The translations under genes were made by a program, and so were the position numbers. A DNA stretch of 13,607 nt from an uncultured Oscillospiraceae bacterium (GTDB taxonomy: Bacteria; Bacillota; Clostridia; Oscillospirales; Oscillospiraceae), in assembly GCA_900758955.1 (NCBI GenBank), contig CAAETL010000225.1, forward strand, positions 1 through 13,607, given 5' to 3'. The notes under the pieces are model-generated. The model was not told where the DNA came from and did not search any database. It saw only the letters and a program-made list of their open reading frames with translations. Below, one piece after another: positions 1 through 7,588 of the stretch. The number at the start of each line of letters is the position of its first letter. Position 1 is the first letter of the stretch.

Positions 1-652
1 GGCCGGCGCGGCTGGCCTGGCAACATGGGCGGGGTCCGGTCCTGATCTAATCTACCTTCCGGAAACGAATTTCGAGATGGACGTTTTCTTGCGTGACGTT
101 TCCCGTATCTATGAGGAACAGGGAAACTGCTTAATTGCGGTCTCTGAGGGGATTCACTACGCCGACGGCACATTTGTCTCGGAGGCAGAAGCTTCCGCTA
201 CCGATGGCTTTGGGCATGCACAGTTGGGCGGCCTGGCTGCGATGCTGGCAGATGCGGTCAAACGGAAGCTTGGCGTCAAGGTCCGAGGCATTGAGCTTTC
301 ACTGCTACAGCGCTGTGGTTCTCATGTTGCCTCTGCGACGGACATTAACGAGGCCTTTCTGGCGGGAAAGACGGCGGTAGAGGCGGCGATTGCTGGCGAG
401 ACAGGTAAAATGGTGGCGTTTGACTGCACGCGGGGCGAATCCGGTTACCGCTGTCAGTACAAACTGGTCAGCCTGAACGACGTGGCCAATCTAGAAAAGA
501 AAGTTCCTCTATCCTGGATGAACGAGACAGAAAACGGTGTGGGTCAGCCGTTCATCGACTATGTCCTGCCGCTCATCCAAGGGGAACCCGCCCGTCCCAC
601 GGAACACTCACTTCCCAAATTTGCCAAACTAAAAAAGAAATTCGCGGAGTAA
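1..652 (+). CDS. 6-phosphofructokinase, probably PPi-dependent type (5'-truncated)
   Basis: C-terminal half of a phosphofructokinase, which phosphorylates fructose 6-phosphate at C1 in cytoplasmic glycolysis. The reading frame is open from base 2 and runs in from outside the window, so the ATG at 77 is internal and not a start. Visible family blocks are GPDLIYLPE just before that ATG, IAVSEGI, RCGSHVASATDINEAFLAG (the substrate-binding 'QR.G.xxxSDR'-like region), and the tail VPLSWMN...FIDYVLPLIQGE. From memory, this tail and the SLNDVANLEKKVP block are typical of the roughly 410-residue Clostridia group annotated as diphosphate-fructose-6-phosphate 1-phosphotransferase. The phosphoryl-donor motif (GGDGT versus GGDD) lies upstream of the window, so ATP or PPi use cannot be decided here. 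The gene converges on sigE, with a 20-bp inverted repeat between the two. Confidence 0.9.
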   Translation, partial: AGAAGLATWAGSGPDLIYLPETNFEMDVFLRDVSRIYEEQGNCLIAVSEGIHYADGTFVSEAEASATDGFGHAQLGGLAAMLADAVKRKLGVKVRGIELSLLQRCGSHVASATDINEAFLAGKTAVEAAIAGETGKMVAFDCTRGESGYRCQYKLVSLNDVANLEKKVPLSWMNETENGVGQPFIDYVLPLIQGEPARPTEHSLPKFAKLKKKFAE

Positions 653-686
653 GGAGTTTTCCTTATCCATATCTGGTATATAATGA

Positions 687-736
687 CTGTAAAGGGAATT
701 TGGTTTCTGGAATAGAAAACCAAATTCCCTTTACAG
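687..736. terminator. perfect 20-bp inverted repeat between convergent genes, probable bidirectional terminator
   Basis: Arms 687-706 and 717-736 are perfectly complementary over 20 bp around a 10-nt loop. The repeat lies 34 bp after the phosphofructokinase stop and 17 bp beyond the sigE stop, exactly where a shared terminator would sit. There is no run of T after the stem on either strand and the stem is AT-rich, so it is not a textbook intrinsic terminator. It could instead be a dispersed repeat or a processing site that protects mRNA 3' ends. Confidence 0.6.
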
Positions 737-753
737 CTATAGATCAATGAATA

Positions 754-1494
754 TTATGGCACCTCAATGACTTTTAAAATTTCGCGCTTCAAACGGGCGA
801 TAATACGCTTTTCCAGCCGCGAGATGTAAGACTGAGAGATTCCCAGCAGATCCGCCACTTCTTTTTGTGTGTGTTCCCGCCGACCGCCTAAGCCGAATCG
901 CATGGTGATAATGGTTCGTTCTCGCTCTGAAAGCTTTTCCAACGCATTCGCCAGAAGCTTACGGTCCACATCCGCTTCAATGGGGCGCATTACCAGATCG
1001 TTGTCCGTACCTAAGATATCGGAGAGCAGCAGTTCATTGCCATCCCAATCGGTGTTGAGAGGTTCATCAAAGGAAATCTCATTTTTTTGGGAGGCGGTTT
1101 TTCGCAGATGCATTAAAATTTCATTTTCAATGCACCGGGAGGCGTAAGTAGCTAGTTTAATATTTTTGGCGGGCTGATAGGTCCCCACTGCTTTGATGAG
1201 ACCGATGGTGCCGATAGAAATTAAATCCTCAATATTGATGCCAGTGTTTTCGAATCGACGAGCGATGTATACCACTAGCCTCAGGTTCCGTTCAATGAGC
1301 TGTCGTGTGACGGCGGGGTCTCCCTCCTCCAGGCGAGCGATCAGCGCTTGTTCCTCCTCCTTGCTGAGAGGAGGAGGGAGCACTTCGCTTCCTCCGATGT
1401 ACATTACCTTCCCCGGCAAACCGATTCCAAACCTGGCTAACAGTACTTGAAATCTGGCTCTTGCAATGGTTAGGAAGCTTTTCAGTCCTCTCAT
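754..1494 (-). CDS. sigE: RNA polymerase sporulation sigma factor SigE (pro-sigma-E)
   Basis: Early mother-cell sigma factor of endospore formation, made as an inactive membrane-associated precursor. The 246 residues align from memory with Bacillus subtilis SigE (239 aa). Residues 1-31 are a basic, hydrophobic pro-sequence ending just before [11 protein letters not shown], the mature start in the family. Region 2 is [24 protein letters not shown] with [10 protein letters not shown] (about 66-130). Region 4 has the helix-turn-helix [22 protein letters not shown] near the end. The ATG at 1494 overlaps the spoIIGA stop as ATGA and has an AGGAGAGG ribosome-binding site. The frame is open 14 codons further up inside spoIIGA, but that start lacks support. 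SigE should be cleaved by the adjacent SpoIIGA. sigG, which often follows sigE in Bacillota, is not here; a convergent metabolic gene follows. Confidence 0.97.
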   Translation of the reverse strand: MRGLKSFLTIARARFQVLLARFGIGLPGKVMYIGGSEVLPPPLSKEEEQALIARLEEGDPAVTRQLIERNLRLVVYIARRFENTGINIEDLISIGTIGLIKAVGTYQPAKNIKLATYASRCIENEILMHLRKTASQKNEISFDEPLNTDWDGNELLLSDILGTDNDLVMRPIEADVDRKLLANALEKLSERERTIITMRFGLGGRREHTQKEVADLLGISQSYISRLEKRIIARLKREILKVIEVP

Positions 1495-2384
1495 GCTTCT
1501 ATCCTCTCCTTTTGGATGGTTTCTTGGTTGGGACATCCCACCAGAGCGTGGTATCCTCCGCCGTCTGATACAGGGGTGGGAGATAGCGCGGCCAAACAGT
1601 TGCGCAAAACCTGCTTTCCGCTGGTGACGCTGTCAAGTCGTACTGCCAATAGCAGGCCGCAGTCCACCCCTACCGCCCGGTAGGGGAGCAAACGAAAGCG
1701 GCGATACTCCGGCGCTTCTTGCAGTTTTCGAAAGGTCTCGATGGGGCGGGAAAGATCTTCCCGATTCCAATAGGGGCATTTAGGGAGTATGGCGGCGAGC
1801 TGTTCTCCTTCCGCCACCACAACAGGCTGTCCTGTGAGGGGGTCCTGTAGCGTGTTTCCGCTATCCTGAAGTGCGGTAAGGGAGAGAGCTTGTTCCCCCA
1901 ATTTCAGTTCCAGGTCGATGAGCTGCCCTCCCGCTACGGTGTGTGTCACCGCTCGGCGGAAAAACAGCGTGAGAAGTCCATAGCATAAACCGGCGGAAAT
2001 GAGGATGCCTTTCAAGTCCATTGCGGAATAGAAAACGCCGTCACTTCCGTATGTTCCTCCCATGAGCAGTTGGATGGCCATGATTCCACCGCTGAATGCA
2101 CATGTTAGCGCTAGGAATACCGCGGACATTCGCAAAATGTGCCGAGACCCCCCAAAGGCAATCAGCACCATGAGCATCGCAGCCCCCGCCTTATACACTG
2201 GGTGAAGAAATATTTGAAATTCCGGGAAAAAGGTCAAGGCGGCGTATGCCGCCCCAAAGACAGCGGAGATGAAATATCTCCATCGGCGGAGGGGTTCCCC
2301 CGCCAGCTTTCCGCTGGCCAATAGCAGCAGGTAATTGATGAGAAAATTTACGAGGAGGAAGGAGTCCAGATAAACGACAGTCAT
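1491..2384 (-). CDS. spoIIGA: SpoIIGA, pro-sigma-E processing aspartic peptidase
   Basis: Membrane-embedded aspartic protease that cuts the pro-sequence from sigma-E in the mother cell after a signal from the forespore. The 297 residues compare with about 309 in B. subtilis. The N-terminal half has about five membrane segments (roughly 4-24, 37-56, 64-80, 86-110, 124-142), starting with the typical [19 protein letters not shown]. The catalytic aspartate is D174 in [12 protein letters not shown], followed by the family block [18 protein letters not shown] (about 232-249). The ATG at 2384 is preceded by AAGGGGGG and gives the family N-terminus. The frame stays open 82 codons further up, but that stretch covers a hairpin and promoter and looks non-coding. 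It overlaps sigE by 4 bp, so translation is probably coupled. Confidence 0.95.
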   Translation of the reverse strand: MTVVYLDSFLLVNFLINYLLLLASGKLAGEPLRRWRYFISAVFGAAYAALTFFPEFQIFLHPVYKAGAAMLMVLIAFGGSRHILRMSAVFLALTCAFSGGIMAIQLLMGGTYGSDGVFYSAMDLKGILISAGLCYGLLTLFFRRAVTHTVAGGQLIDLELKLGEQALSLTALQDSGNTLQDPLTGQPVVVAEGEQLAAILPKCPYWNREDLSRPIETFRKLQEAPEYRRFRLLPYRAVGVDCGLLLAVRLDSVTSGKQVLRNCLAALSPTPVSDGGGYHALVGCPNQETIQKERIEA

Positions 2385-2430
2385 ATGTCTTCCCCCCTTT
2401 CTTTCTCCTTCTTGCGGCTTGTCAGATATG

Positions 2431-2436
2431 ATTATA
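2431..2436 (-). promoter_or_regulatory. candidate -10 box of the spoIIGA-sigE promoter
   Basis: A perfect TATAAT on the minus strand, 47 bp before the spoIIGA ATG. No good -35 lies at 17 bp. TTAGAC at 22 bp is a weak match; a 22-bp spacer is what the B. subtilis spoIIG promoter has, where Spo0A replaces normal -35 contacts. No exact 0A box (TGNCGAA) is visible nearby, only partial matches such as TTGTCAGA at 2419-2426 on the plus strand. The -10 is convincing; Spo0A control is inference. Confidence 0.5.
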
Positions 2437-2504
2437 CCGGCTTGACCTTCCAAAAAAGGTCTAATCAGGCATGGCCCTTTTTGCAACTTTTCTGAGAAAG
2501 TAAC

Positions 2505-2565
2505 AGAGGCTGCCGCAAATCTGTCCCGCCATGACGGCGAGAGAGCAGATTTTGCGGCAGCCTCT
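2505..2565 (-). terminator. GC-rich hairpin downstream of the radical SAM gene, probable terminator
   Basis: Arms 2505-2519 and 2551-2565 pair perfectly over 15 bp (AGAGGCTGCCGCAAA with its complement). The pairing continues inward through a one-base bulge for 4 bp, with a small CGCC/GGCG hairpin in the loop. It lies between the radical SAM stop and the spoIIGA promoter, where a terminator would insulate the two. No clean U-tract follows on the minus strand. About 25 nt further on, an A/T-rich 7-bp stem (2453-2459 with 2476-2482) ends in a T-run and may help. It may also be a dispersed REP-like repeat. Confidence 0.55.
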
Positions 2566-2656
2566 AGCAGACTGTCAAACTTTGCGTTTGGAATCTGGGA
2601 CGGTTTTACACTGAAACAGGGAAAGCGCAAGTGGAGATAGCATTCATGACTTGTTT

Positions 2657-3529
2657 TTACAGCGCCCGGTGGTATTCACTGCGAAGGTACCCCTTCCCCT
2701 CCAGGGCATTGTCAATCATGGTGAGAAATTTTTCTCGGTCATCGGGCAAAGACCCCTTTAGCGGCAAATAGTTTGACGCGTGATTACTGGTGAAATGCAA
2801 GGGGTTTACCTGAAGTCCGTCCACAAGCATCCGGGTCTCCATCAGAGATTCATCCGCGCTGATGAGCTGAAACTTACCGTCTCGATACTCCTGATAGAGG
2901 GGCGTGCCCGGTTCCAGCATCAAGGTGAGAGCTGAGAGGTGCCGGGGCTTCATCTCGTTGATCATCTTGACGGTTTCGGACATATGGCGCCGGGAGGCCT
3001 CCCCGGGACCGGCCAGGCCCAGAATAATCATTACCCAGAGATCCAATCCAGCTTCTCGAAGGCGAATTCCGGCCTCCAGCATTTGATTGGCGTCACAGCC
3101 CTTGTTAATCCTTAGCAGCAACTCGTCCCAACCGGTTTCCACGCCCAAGTAGGCCCTTGTCAAACCCGCCTCGCGCAGTTCTTTTAGTTGTTCCGGCGTC
3201 TTGGTCATCGTACTTCTGGGTCCGGCATATACTGTCACTTGACGCAGAGAAGGAAACGCCGCGTAGAGAGCTTGGAGAACCTGCAAAAGCTGCTCCTGAC
3301 GCATAACAATGGCATCCCCATCACAAAGAAAAACCTTATCCACGTCCCCATAGTAGGCGCGGGCCATGGCAATGTCCTCCATGATCTCCTTCATGGGACG
3401 CACATGAAAGCGTTTATCCTTATACATACTACAAAAAGTACATTTATTGTGGGTACAGCCCACGGTGACCTGAAGCAGATAACTCCGCCACTCTCCGGGG
3501 GGGCGATATATATTTCCTTCGTATCGCAT
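2657..3529 (-). CDS. radical SAM protein of unknown substrate
   Basis: Predicted cytoplasmic radical S-adenosylmethionine enzyme of 290 aa. The [4Fe-4S]-binding cysteines are C25, C30 and C33 in GCTHNKCTFC, a CX4CX2C spacing rather than the usual CX3CX2C; the codons confirm it. Later features fit the Elp3/MiaB-like superfamily fold: DGDAIVM, VYAGPRSTMTK, YLGVETGWDELLLRINKG and MIILGLAGPG. There is no N-terminal B12-binding domain and no obvious C-terminal extra cluster, so it is a minimal TIM-barrel enzyme. The start is secure: ATG 3529 with AGGAGG 8 nt upstream, and the family N-terminus MRYEGNIYRPP. The 56-bp gap after the DUF951 gene on the same strand suggests one transcript. The reaction cannot be read from the sequence; COG1032-like annotation is as far as I would go. 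Confidence 0.9.
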   Translation of the reverse strand: MRYEGNIYRPPGEWRSYLLQVTVGCTHNKCTFCSMYKDKRFHVRPMKEIMEDIAMARAYYGDVDKVFLCDGDAIVMRQEQLLQVLQALYAAFPSLRQVTVYAGPRSTMTKTPEQLKELREAGLTRAYLGVETGWDELLLRINKGCDANQMLEAGIRLREAGLDLWVMIILGLAGPGEASRRHMSETVKMINEMKPRHLSALTLMLEPGTPLYQEYRDGKFQLISADESLMETRMLVDGLQVNPLHFTSNHASNYLPLKGSLPDDREKFLTMIDNALEGKGYLRSEYHRAL

Positions 3530-3585
3530 GAAGCATTCCTCCTGTCATGGTAACATATGAATTCTAGCAAGTGAGAGAAAGAGAA

Positions 3586-3792
3586 TTAAGTCTTTGAGAT
3601 GGCAATACTCTCTCCATCACGTATAATTTTTTTAATACTCTTTTCCGCTCTGCGGCGAGGCAGCATAACCTCGTGGCCACAGCCTTGACAGCGGAGACGA
3701 AAATCCATTCCAACCCGCAATACCTGCCACTGTTTGCTCCCGCAGGGATGTTCCTTTTTCATTTCCAGCACATCACCCAATAAAACCTCCAA
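3586..3792 (-). CDS. DUF951 family small protein (YyzM-like)
   Basis: A 68-residue protein of unknown function that is widespread in Bacillota. The family pattern is clear: GDVLEMKKEHPCGS near the start, then WQVLRVGMDFRLRCQGCGHEVMLPRRRAEKSIKKII. C17 with the pair in CQGC could bind zinc, and the fold is probably a small beta barrel; both are inference. The start codon is TTG at 3792, supported by AGGAGG 8 nt upstream and by the usual family N-terminus (a few residues before GD.VE.KK.HPCG). It probably heads a transcript with the radical SAM gene downstream. It is divergent from the S1-domain gene across a 120-bp gap in which I see no strong promoter; TATAGT at 3871-3876 (+) is the best -10-like match. 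Confidence 0.88.
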   Translation of the reverse strand: MEVLLGDVLEMKKEHPCGSKQWQVLRVGMDFRLRCQGCGHEVMLPRRRAEKSIKKIIRDGESIAISKT

Positions 3793-3897
3793 ATTTGTCT
3801 CCTCCTCTTCTTGGAAACGTCATTTCATGGTCTGCACGCTGTTTCTGGCAATTTCTCTCATTCCGTCGCATATAGTTAAAGCAATGAAAATCAAAAG

Positions 3898-3903
3898 AAA
3901 GGA
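3898..3903 (+). promoter_or_regulatory. ribosome-binding site that decides the S1-protein start
   Basis: AAAGGA directly abuts the first in-frame ATG (3904), leaving no spacer, but lies 9 nt before the second in-frame ATG (3913). The second is therefore the more likely start. Confidence 0.6.
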
Positions 3904-3912
3904 ATGGTTTGT

Positions 3913-4845
3913 ATGTCCAGTTCTTATTTGCCCGAGGGGCAACGTTTGGACACGCCGGAAAACCTGGCCGCAACGGAAAGCCTGACCAGTCTCCAGTGGG
4001 CTATGGATCAGGAGAGCATACTGGAGGGGCGGGTCCTGCTCTGTACGCCCACCCATGACCTTGTTCTGTCCATCGGTAAATTCACTGGGATTATCCCGCG
4101 GGAGGAGGCCGCTCTGGGCATTCGAGAGGGAAAAACCCGGGAGATAGCGATTTTATCACGCGTGGGTAAGACGGCGGCGTTTACTGTGGAATCCATTTCC
4201 ATGGCGGATGGAAAGCCAAAAATCATTTGTTCCCGTCGACGCGCCCAGGAACTGACGTTACATTATTTACTAAACGAGCTCCCCCTGGGATCCATCATCC
4301 CAGCAGTGGTGACGCATATCGAAAGTTTCGGGGTCTTCGCCGATATCGGTTGCGGATTTGTCTCCATGATCGGCATTGAAAATTTATCGGTATCCCGCAT
4401 CTCCCATCCCAGCCGGCGCATGTCGGTGGGGCAGCCCATCTATGTGGTGGTCACCGATACTGACAAAGAACAGCAGCGGGTGTATCTCTCCCACAAGGAG
4501 CTGCTGGGCACTTGGGAGGAAAATGCCGCCCTGTTTACCCCTGGCATGACTGTAACTGGCTATGTCAGGGGTATAAAGGAGTATGGTTCCTTTATTGAGC
4601 TAACCCCAAATCTCACTGGTTTAGCCGACCGCACAGAGGGATTGCATGAGGATGACCGAGTATCCGTCTATATCAAGGGTATTTTGCCCGATCGGATGAA
4701 AATCAAACTCTTGGTGATACGGCAGTTGGAACCGCTGGACGCCCCGCCCCCCATTTCCTACCAAATGACCCAGGGGCGGCTGTTGCAATGGCGGTATCCC
4801 CCCACCTGCTGCGAACGAACGGGCATGGAGACAGTATTTGCTTAA
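3913..4845 (+). CDS. S1 RNA-binding domain protein (RpsA-like)
   Basis: A 310-residue protein with three S1-type OB-fold domains, probably binding single-stranded RNA or the ribosome. Domain 1 (about 36-110) is divergent. Domain 2 (about 126-196) is the most typical, with GSIIPAVVTHIESFGVFADIG and the closing VYLSHKELLGTWEEN. Domain 3 (about 209-270) has GMTVTGYVRGIKEYGSFIELTPNLTGLAD. The final 40 residues (PPPISYQ to the end) are Pro- and Cys-containing with no recognised domain. Clostridia annotate such proteins as 30S ribosomal protein S1 homologues, but they are shorter than the six-domain E. coli S1 and a true ribosomal role is uncertain. Its TAA overlaps the rarA stop on the other strand (TTAA, 4842-4845). 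Confidence 0.88.
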   Translation: MSSSYLPEGQRLDTPENLAATESLTSLQWAMDQESILEGRVLLCTPTHDLVLSIGKFTGIIPREEAALGIREGKTREIAILSRVGKTAAFTVESISMADGKPKIICSRRRAQELTLHYLLNELPLGSIIPAVVTHIESFGVFADIGCGFVSMIGIENLSVSRISHPSRRMSVGQPIYVVVTDTDKEQQRVYLSHKELLGTWEENAALFTPGMTVTGYVRGIKEYGSFIELTPNLTGLADRTEGLHEDDRVSVYIKGILPDRMKIKLLVIRQLEPLDAPPPISYQMTQGRLLQWRYPPTCCERTGMETVFA

Positions 4846-6116
4846 CTTTTTTCTTTCAGCTCTTCCCAATATCGCCGGGCCGCCTGCTCGGTTTTATTTT
4901 CACCATAATCGTAATAGACCCGGTCTTTTAACGCATCGGGAAGATATTGCTGCGGTACATAGTGCTGGGGGAAATTGTGCGGATACTGATAGCCAATTCC
5001 ATGTCCCAGCTTGGAGGCGCCGCCGTAGTGGGAATCTCGGAGGTGAGAGGGGATCTCCCCCCCTTTCCCATTTCGGATGTCCTGGGCGGCGGCGTCAATT
5101 CCCATTATGGCGGAATTAGATTTCGGGGCGGTTGCCAGCAGAATGACCGCCTGCGCCAAGGGGATCCGCGCTTCGGGCAGTCCCAGCATGTTGGCAGCGT
5201 CCACGCAGCTTTTTACAATGGAAACCGCTTGGGGATAGGCCAGGCCGATGTCCTCAGAGGCGGTTACCTGGATGCGGCGGCAGGCGGAAATCAAATCCCC
5301 CGCCTCCAGCAGCCGGGCAAGGTAGTGCAGCGCCGCGTTGGGATCGGAGCCACGGATGGACTTTTGCAGGGAGGAAAGCACGTCAAAATGACTGTCGCCG
5401 TCCCGGTCGTACCGCATGGCGGAACGCTGGGCTACCAATATCGCATCCGCAAGGGTTATGGTGACTGACGCATTTTCAGGACGTCCAGCGGAGACCAAGG
5501 CCTCAATGGCGTTCATTGCTTTCCGAACGTCCCCTCCGCAGCCTGCGGCAATTTGATCCGCTACCCCGTCTTCCAGGTGGATGGCAATGCCACGCTTGGT
5601 TTCCATCAGTTCCAGCCCCCGACGGATGGCGGGGAGAATCTCCTGGGCGGAGACCGGGCGGAACTCAAACACCGTCGCCCGGCTGAGAACCGCGTTATAG
5701 ACATAAAAATAGGGATTTTCCGTGGTGGATGCGATTAAAGTCAGTTTGCCGTTTTCCATGAACTCCAATAAGGACTGCTGCTGCTTCTTATTAAAGTACT
5801 GAATTTCATCCAAATAGAGCACCACCCCTTGCGGCGCCAACAGCGTCCCCACATCTTCCATAATTCGCTTAATATCGGAAATGGAGGCGGTGGTGGCGTT
5901 GAGACGGTGAAGGGGTCGCTGGATGCGGGCAGCAATAATCTCGGCCACTGTGGTTTTTCCGGTGCCTGAGGGACCATAAAAGATCAGGTTGGGAATTTCG
6001 CCGCCCTCAATGATTCGGCGTAGCAGCCCCTCTTCTCCCAGTATATGTGTTTGCCCCACCACGTCATCCAAATTGGCGGGACGAATTTCATCGGCAAAGG
6101 GATGGTATGCGCACAC
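4842..6116 (-). CDS. rarA: replication-associated recombination protein A, AAA+ ATPase
   Basis: RarA (MgsA) is a clamp-loader-like AAA+ ATPase that acts at stalled replication forks with SSB and the recombination machinery. In the 424-residue product, Walker A is GPSGTGKT (48-55), Walker B is LYLDEIQ (100-106), sensor 1 is TTEN (131-134) and the probable arginine finger is R146 in SRATVFEF. The C-terminal half carries the family blocks SEDIGLAYPQA, LAQAVILLATAPKSN and the HLRD..YGGA..LGHG..YQYPH signature, followed by QQYLPD. The frame is open to a TTG at 6155, but the GTG at 6116 has AAGGAGG 8 nt upstream (6125-6131) and gives the normal family N-terminus. glyA lies upstream on the same strand, with a hairpin between them. 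Confidence 0.95.
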   Translation of the reverse strand: MCAYHPFADEIRPANLDDVVGQTHILGEEGLLRRIIEGGEIPNLIFYGPSGTGKTTVAEIIAARIQRPLHRLNATTASISDIKRIMEDVGTLLAPQGVVLYLDEIQYFNKKQQQSLLEFMENGKLTLIASTTENPYFYVYNAVLSRATVFEFRPVSAQEILPAIRRGLELMETKRGIAIHLEDGVADQIAAGCGGDVRKAMNAIEALVSAGRPENASVTITLADAILVAQRSAMRYDRDGDSHFDVLSSLQKSIRGSDPNAALHYLARLLEAGDLISACRRIQVTASEDIGLAYPQAVSIVKSCVDAANMLGLPEARIPLAQAVILLATAPKSNSAIMGIDAAAQDIRNGKGGEIPSHLRDSHYGGASKLGHGIGYQYPHNFPQHYVPQQYLPDALKDRVYYDYGENKTEQAARRYWEELKEKS

Positions 6117-6165
6117 GGGCTGGGCCTCCTTATTAACGGAATGGTTACAGCGCAATTCCTATTGG

Positions 6166-6199
6166 AAAATGGAGAGGAAGTAATCTTCCTCTCCATTTT
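6166..6199 (-). terminator. 15-bp perfect hairpin between glyA and rarA
   Basis: Arms 6166-6180 and 6185-6199 pair perfectly around a 4-nt loop (TAAT on the plus strand). On the minus strand the stem ends in ATTTT, giving a short U-tract, 32 nt after the glyA stop and about 50 nt before the rarA GTG. It fits an intrinsic terminator of glyA, perhaps a leaky one, as no convincing separate rarA promoter is seen in the remaining 50 bp. Confidence 0.7.
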
Positions 6200-6230
6200 A
6201 GCTCTTGGTCAATTCTTGACAAGAGGCTTT

Positions 6231-7475
6231 TTATTCATACAGGGGGTATTTGCCAGTCAACTGGGCAACTGCGGCGCGGATTTCATCCTGTTTGGTATCA
6301 AACGCCGTGGCGGTATCCCAAATCAGCTTACCGATTACTTTCATGTCATCCTCGTTGAAACCGCGAGAGGTTGCGGCGGGGGTGCCAATGCGAATACCGC
6401 TGGTGACAAAGGGAGACTGGGGATCGTTGGGAATGGTGTTCTTATTGACGGTGATATGAACTTCGTCCAACCGCTTTTCCATGTCCTTGCCGGTGATGTT
6501 GGCCTTTCGCAGATCGACCAGCATCAAGTGGTTGTCAGTGCCGCCGGAAACCAGGTCAAAGCCGCTCTCGGTCAGGCTGGCGGCTAGTGCGGCGGCGTTT
6601 TTCACAATCTGCGCCTGATAGTCCTTAAATTCAGGCTTTAACGCTTCACCGAAGGCAATCGCTTTCGCCGTGATGATATGCATGAGAGGTCCGCCCTGGG
6701 AGCCAGGGAAGATGGCTTTATCAATCTTCTGGGCCAATTCCTGCTTGCACATGATGATACCGCCACGGGGGCCGCGAAGGGTTTTGTGGGTGGTTGTTGT
6801 CACCACATCGGCGTATGGCACGGGCGAGGGATGCAGTCCCGCTGCCACGAGTCCCGCGATATGTGCCATGTCCACGAATAAATAGGCGCCTACCTCGTGG
6901 GCGATGTCGGCGAAGGCCGAAAAGTCGATGACCCGGGGATAGGCGGATGCGCCGGCAATTATCATCTTGGGCTTGTGTTGTTTTGCCAGCGCCCGAACCT
7001 GATCGTAATCAATGCGGTGGGTTACCGGGTCTACTCCGTAAGACACCATATGATAGTTGAGCCCGGAATAGTTTACGGGGCTGCCATGGGTCAAATGGCC
7101 GCCGTTTGCCAGGTCCATTCCCATCACAGTGTCGCCATGCTGGCAGAGGGCTGCGTACACCGCATAGTTAGCCTGTGCGCCGGAATGGGGTTGCACGTTG
7201 ACATGGTCGGCTCCGAACAGTGCCTTAGCCCGGTCACGGGCAATATTTTCGACCACGTCGACACATTGACAGCCGCCATAATACCGCTTGCCGGGATAGC
7301 CCTCGGCATACTTGTTGGTTAAAACAGTGGAGGCCGCGGCCAGCACCGCTTCACTGACAAAGTTCTCCGAGGCGATGAGCTCAATATTTTGCCGCTGACG
7401 GCTATACTCGGCCAACACAGCCTGCCCAACCTCCGGGTCCTGTCCCATTAGGAACTCAATTGTTTCTTTGACCAC
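6231..7475 (-). CDS. glyA: serine hydroxymethyltransferase
   Basis: PLP enzyme that converts serine and tetrahydrofolate to glycine and 5,10-methylene-tetrahydrofolate, the main cytoplasmic source of one-carbon units. The 414-residue product has all family marks: [35 protein letters not shown], the PLP-binding [12 protein letters not shown], and the Schiff-base lysine in [14 protein letters not shown] (about K231). The C-terminal block has GIRIGTPA and TSRGF. The frame is open to a TTG at 7502. The GTG at 7475 has AAAGGAG 8 nt upstream (7484-7490) and gives the usual length. A consensus promoter lies just upstream, so glyA begins its own transcript although the gene before it is on the same strand. 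Confidence 0.98.
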   Translation of the reverse strand: MVKETIEFLMGQDPEVGQAVLAEYSRQRQNIELIASENFVSEAVLAAASTVLTNKYAEGYPGKRYYGGCQCVDVVENIARDRAKALFGADHVNVQPHSGAQANYAVYAALCQHGDTVMGMDLANGGHLTHGSPVNYSGLNYHMVSYGVDPVTHRIDYDQVRALAKQHKPKMIIAGASAYPRVIDFSAFADIAHEVGAYLFVDMAHIAGLVAAGLHPSPVPYADVVTTTTHKTLRGPRGGIIMCKQELAQKIDKAIFPGSQGGPLMHIITAKAIAFGEALKPEFKDYQAQIVKNAAALAASLTESGFDLVSGGTDNHLMLVDLRKANITGKDMEKRLDEVHITVNKNTIPNDPQSPFVTSGIRIGTPAATSRGFNEDDMKVIGKLIWDTATAFDTKQDEIRAAVAQLTGKYPLYE

Positions 7476-7518
7476 GGTAATCGCTCCTTTTCCATAATTC
7501 AAAAGTCAATACTTTTTT

Positions 7519-7547
7519 ATTATACAACACCGTAAAAGATTTTCCAA
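7519..7547 (-). promoter_or_regulatory. sigma-A promoter of glyA
   Basis: Minus-strand TTGGAA (7542-7547), 17-nt spacer, TATAAT (7519-7524). Transcription should start near 7512, leaving a leader of about 37 nt. No riboswitch or attenuator fits in so short a leader. The -35 lies about 42 bp after the stop of the upstream signalling gene. Confidence 0.85.
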
Positions 7548-7588
7548 TCCTTTTTCCCGAAAATTTTGCAGGGATCGTGGCCGGGATC

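Noticed and set aside
77..79. ATG as start of the phosphofructokinase gene
   Set aside because: The frame is open upstream to the window edge and encodes the family block GPDLIYLPE just before it, so the gene is truncated by the window.
2385..2630. 82-codon N-terminal extension of SpoIIGA
   Set aside because: It covers a hairpin and a TATAAT, has no family counterpart, and the internal ATG at 2384 has a good ribosome-binding site.
3820..4056. Minus-strand frames across the DUF951/S1 gap
   Set aside because: They overlap the S1-domain coding sequence, lack ribosome-binding sites and show no domain.
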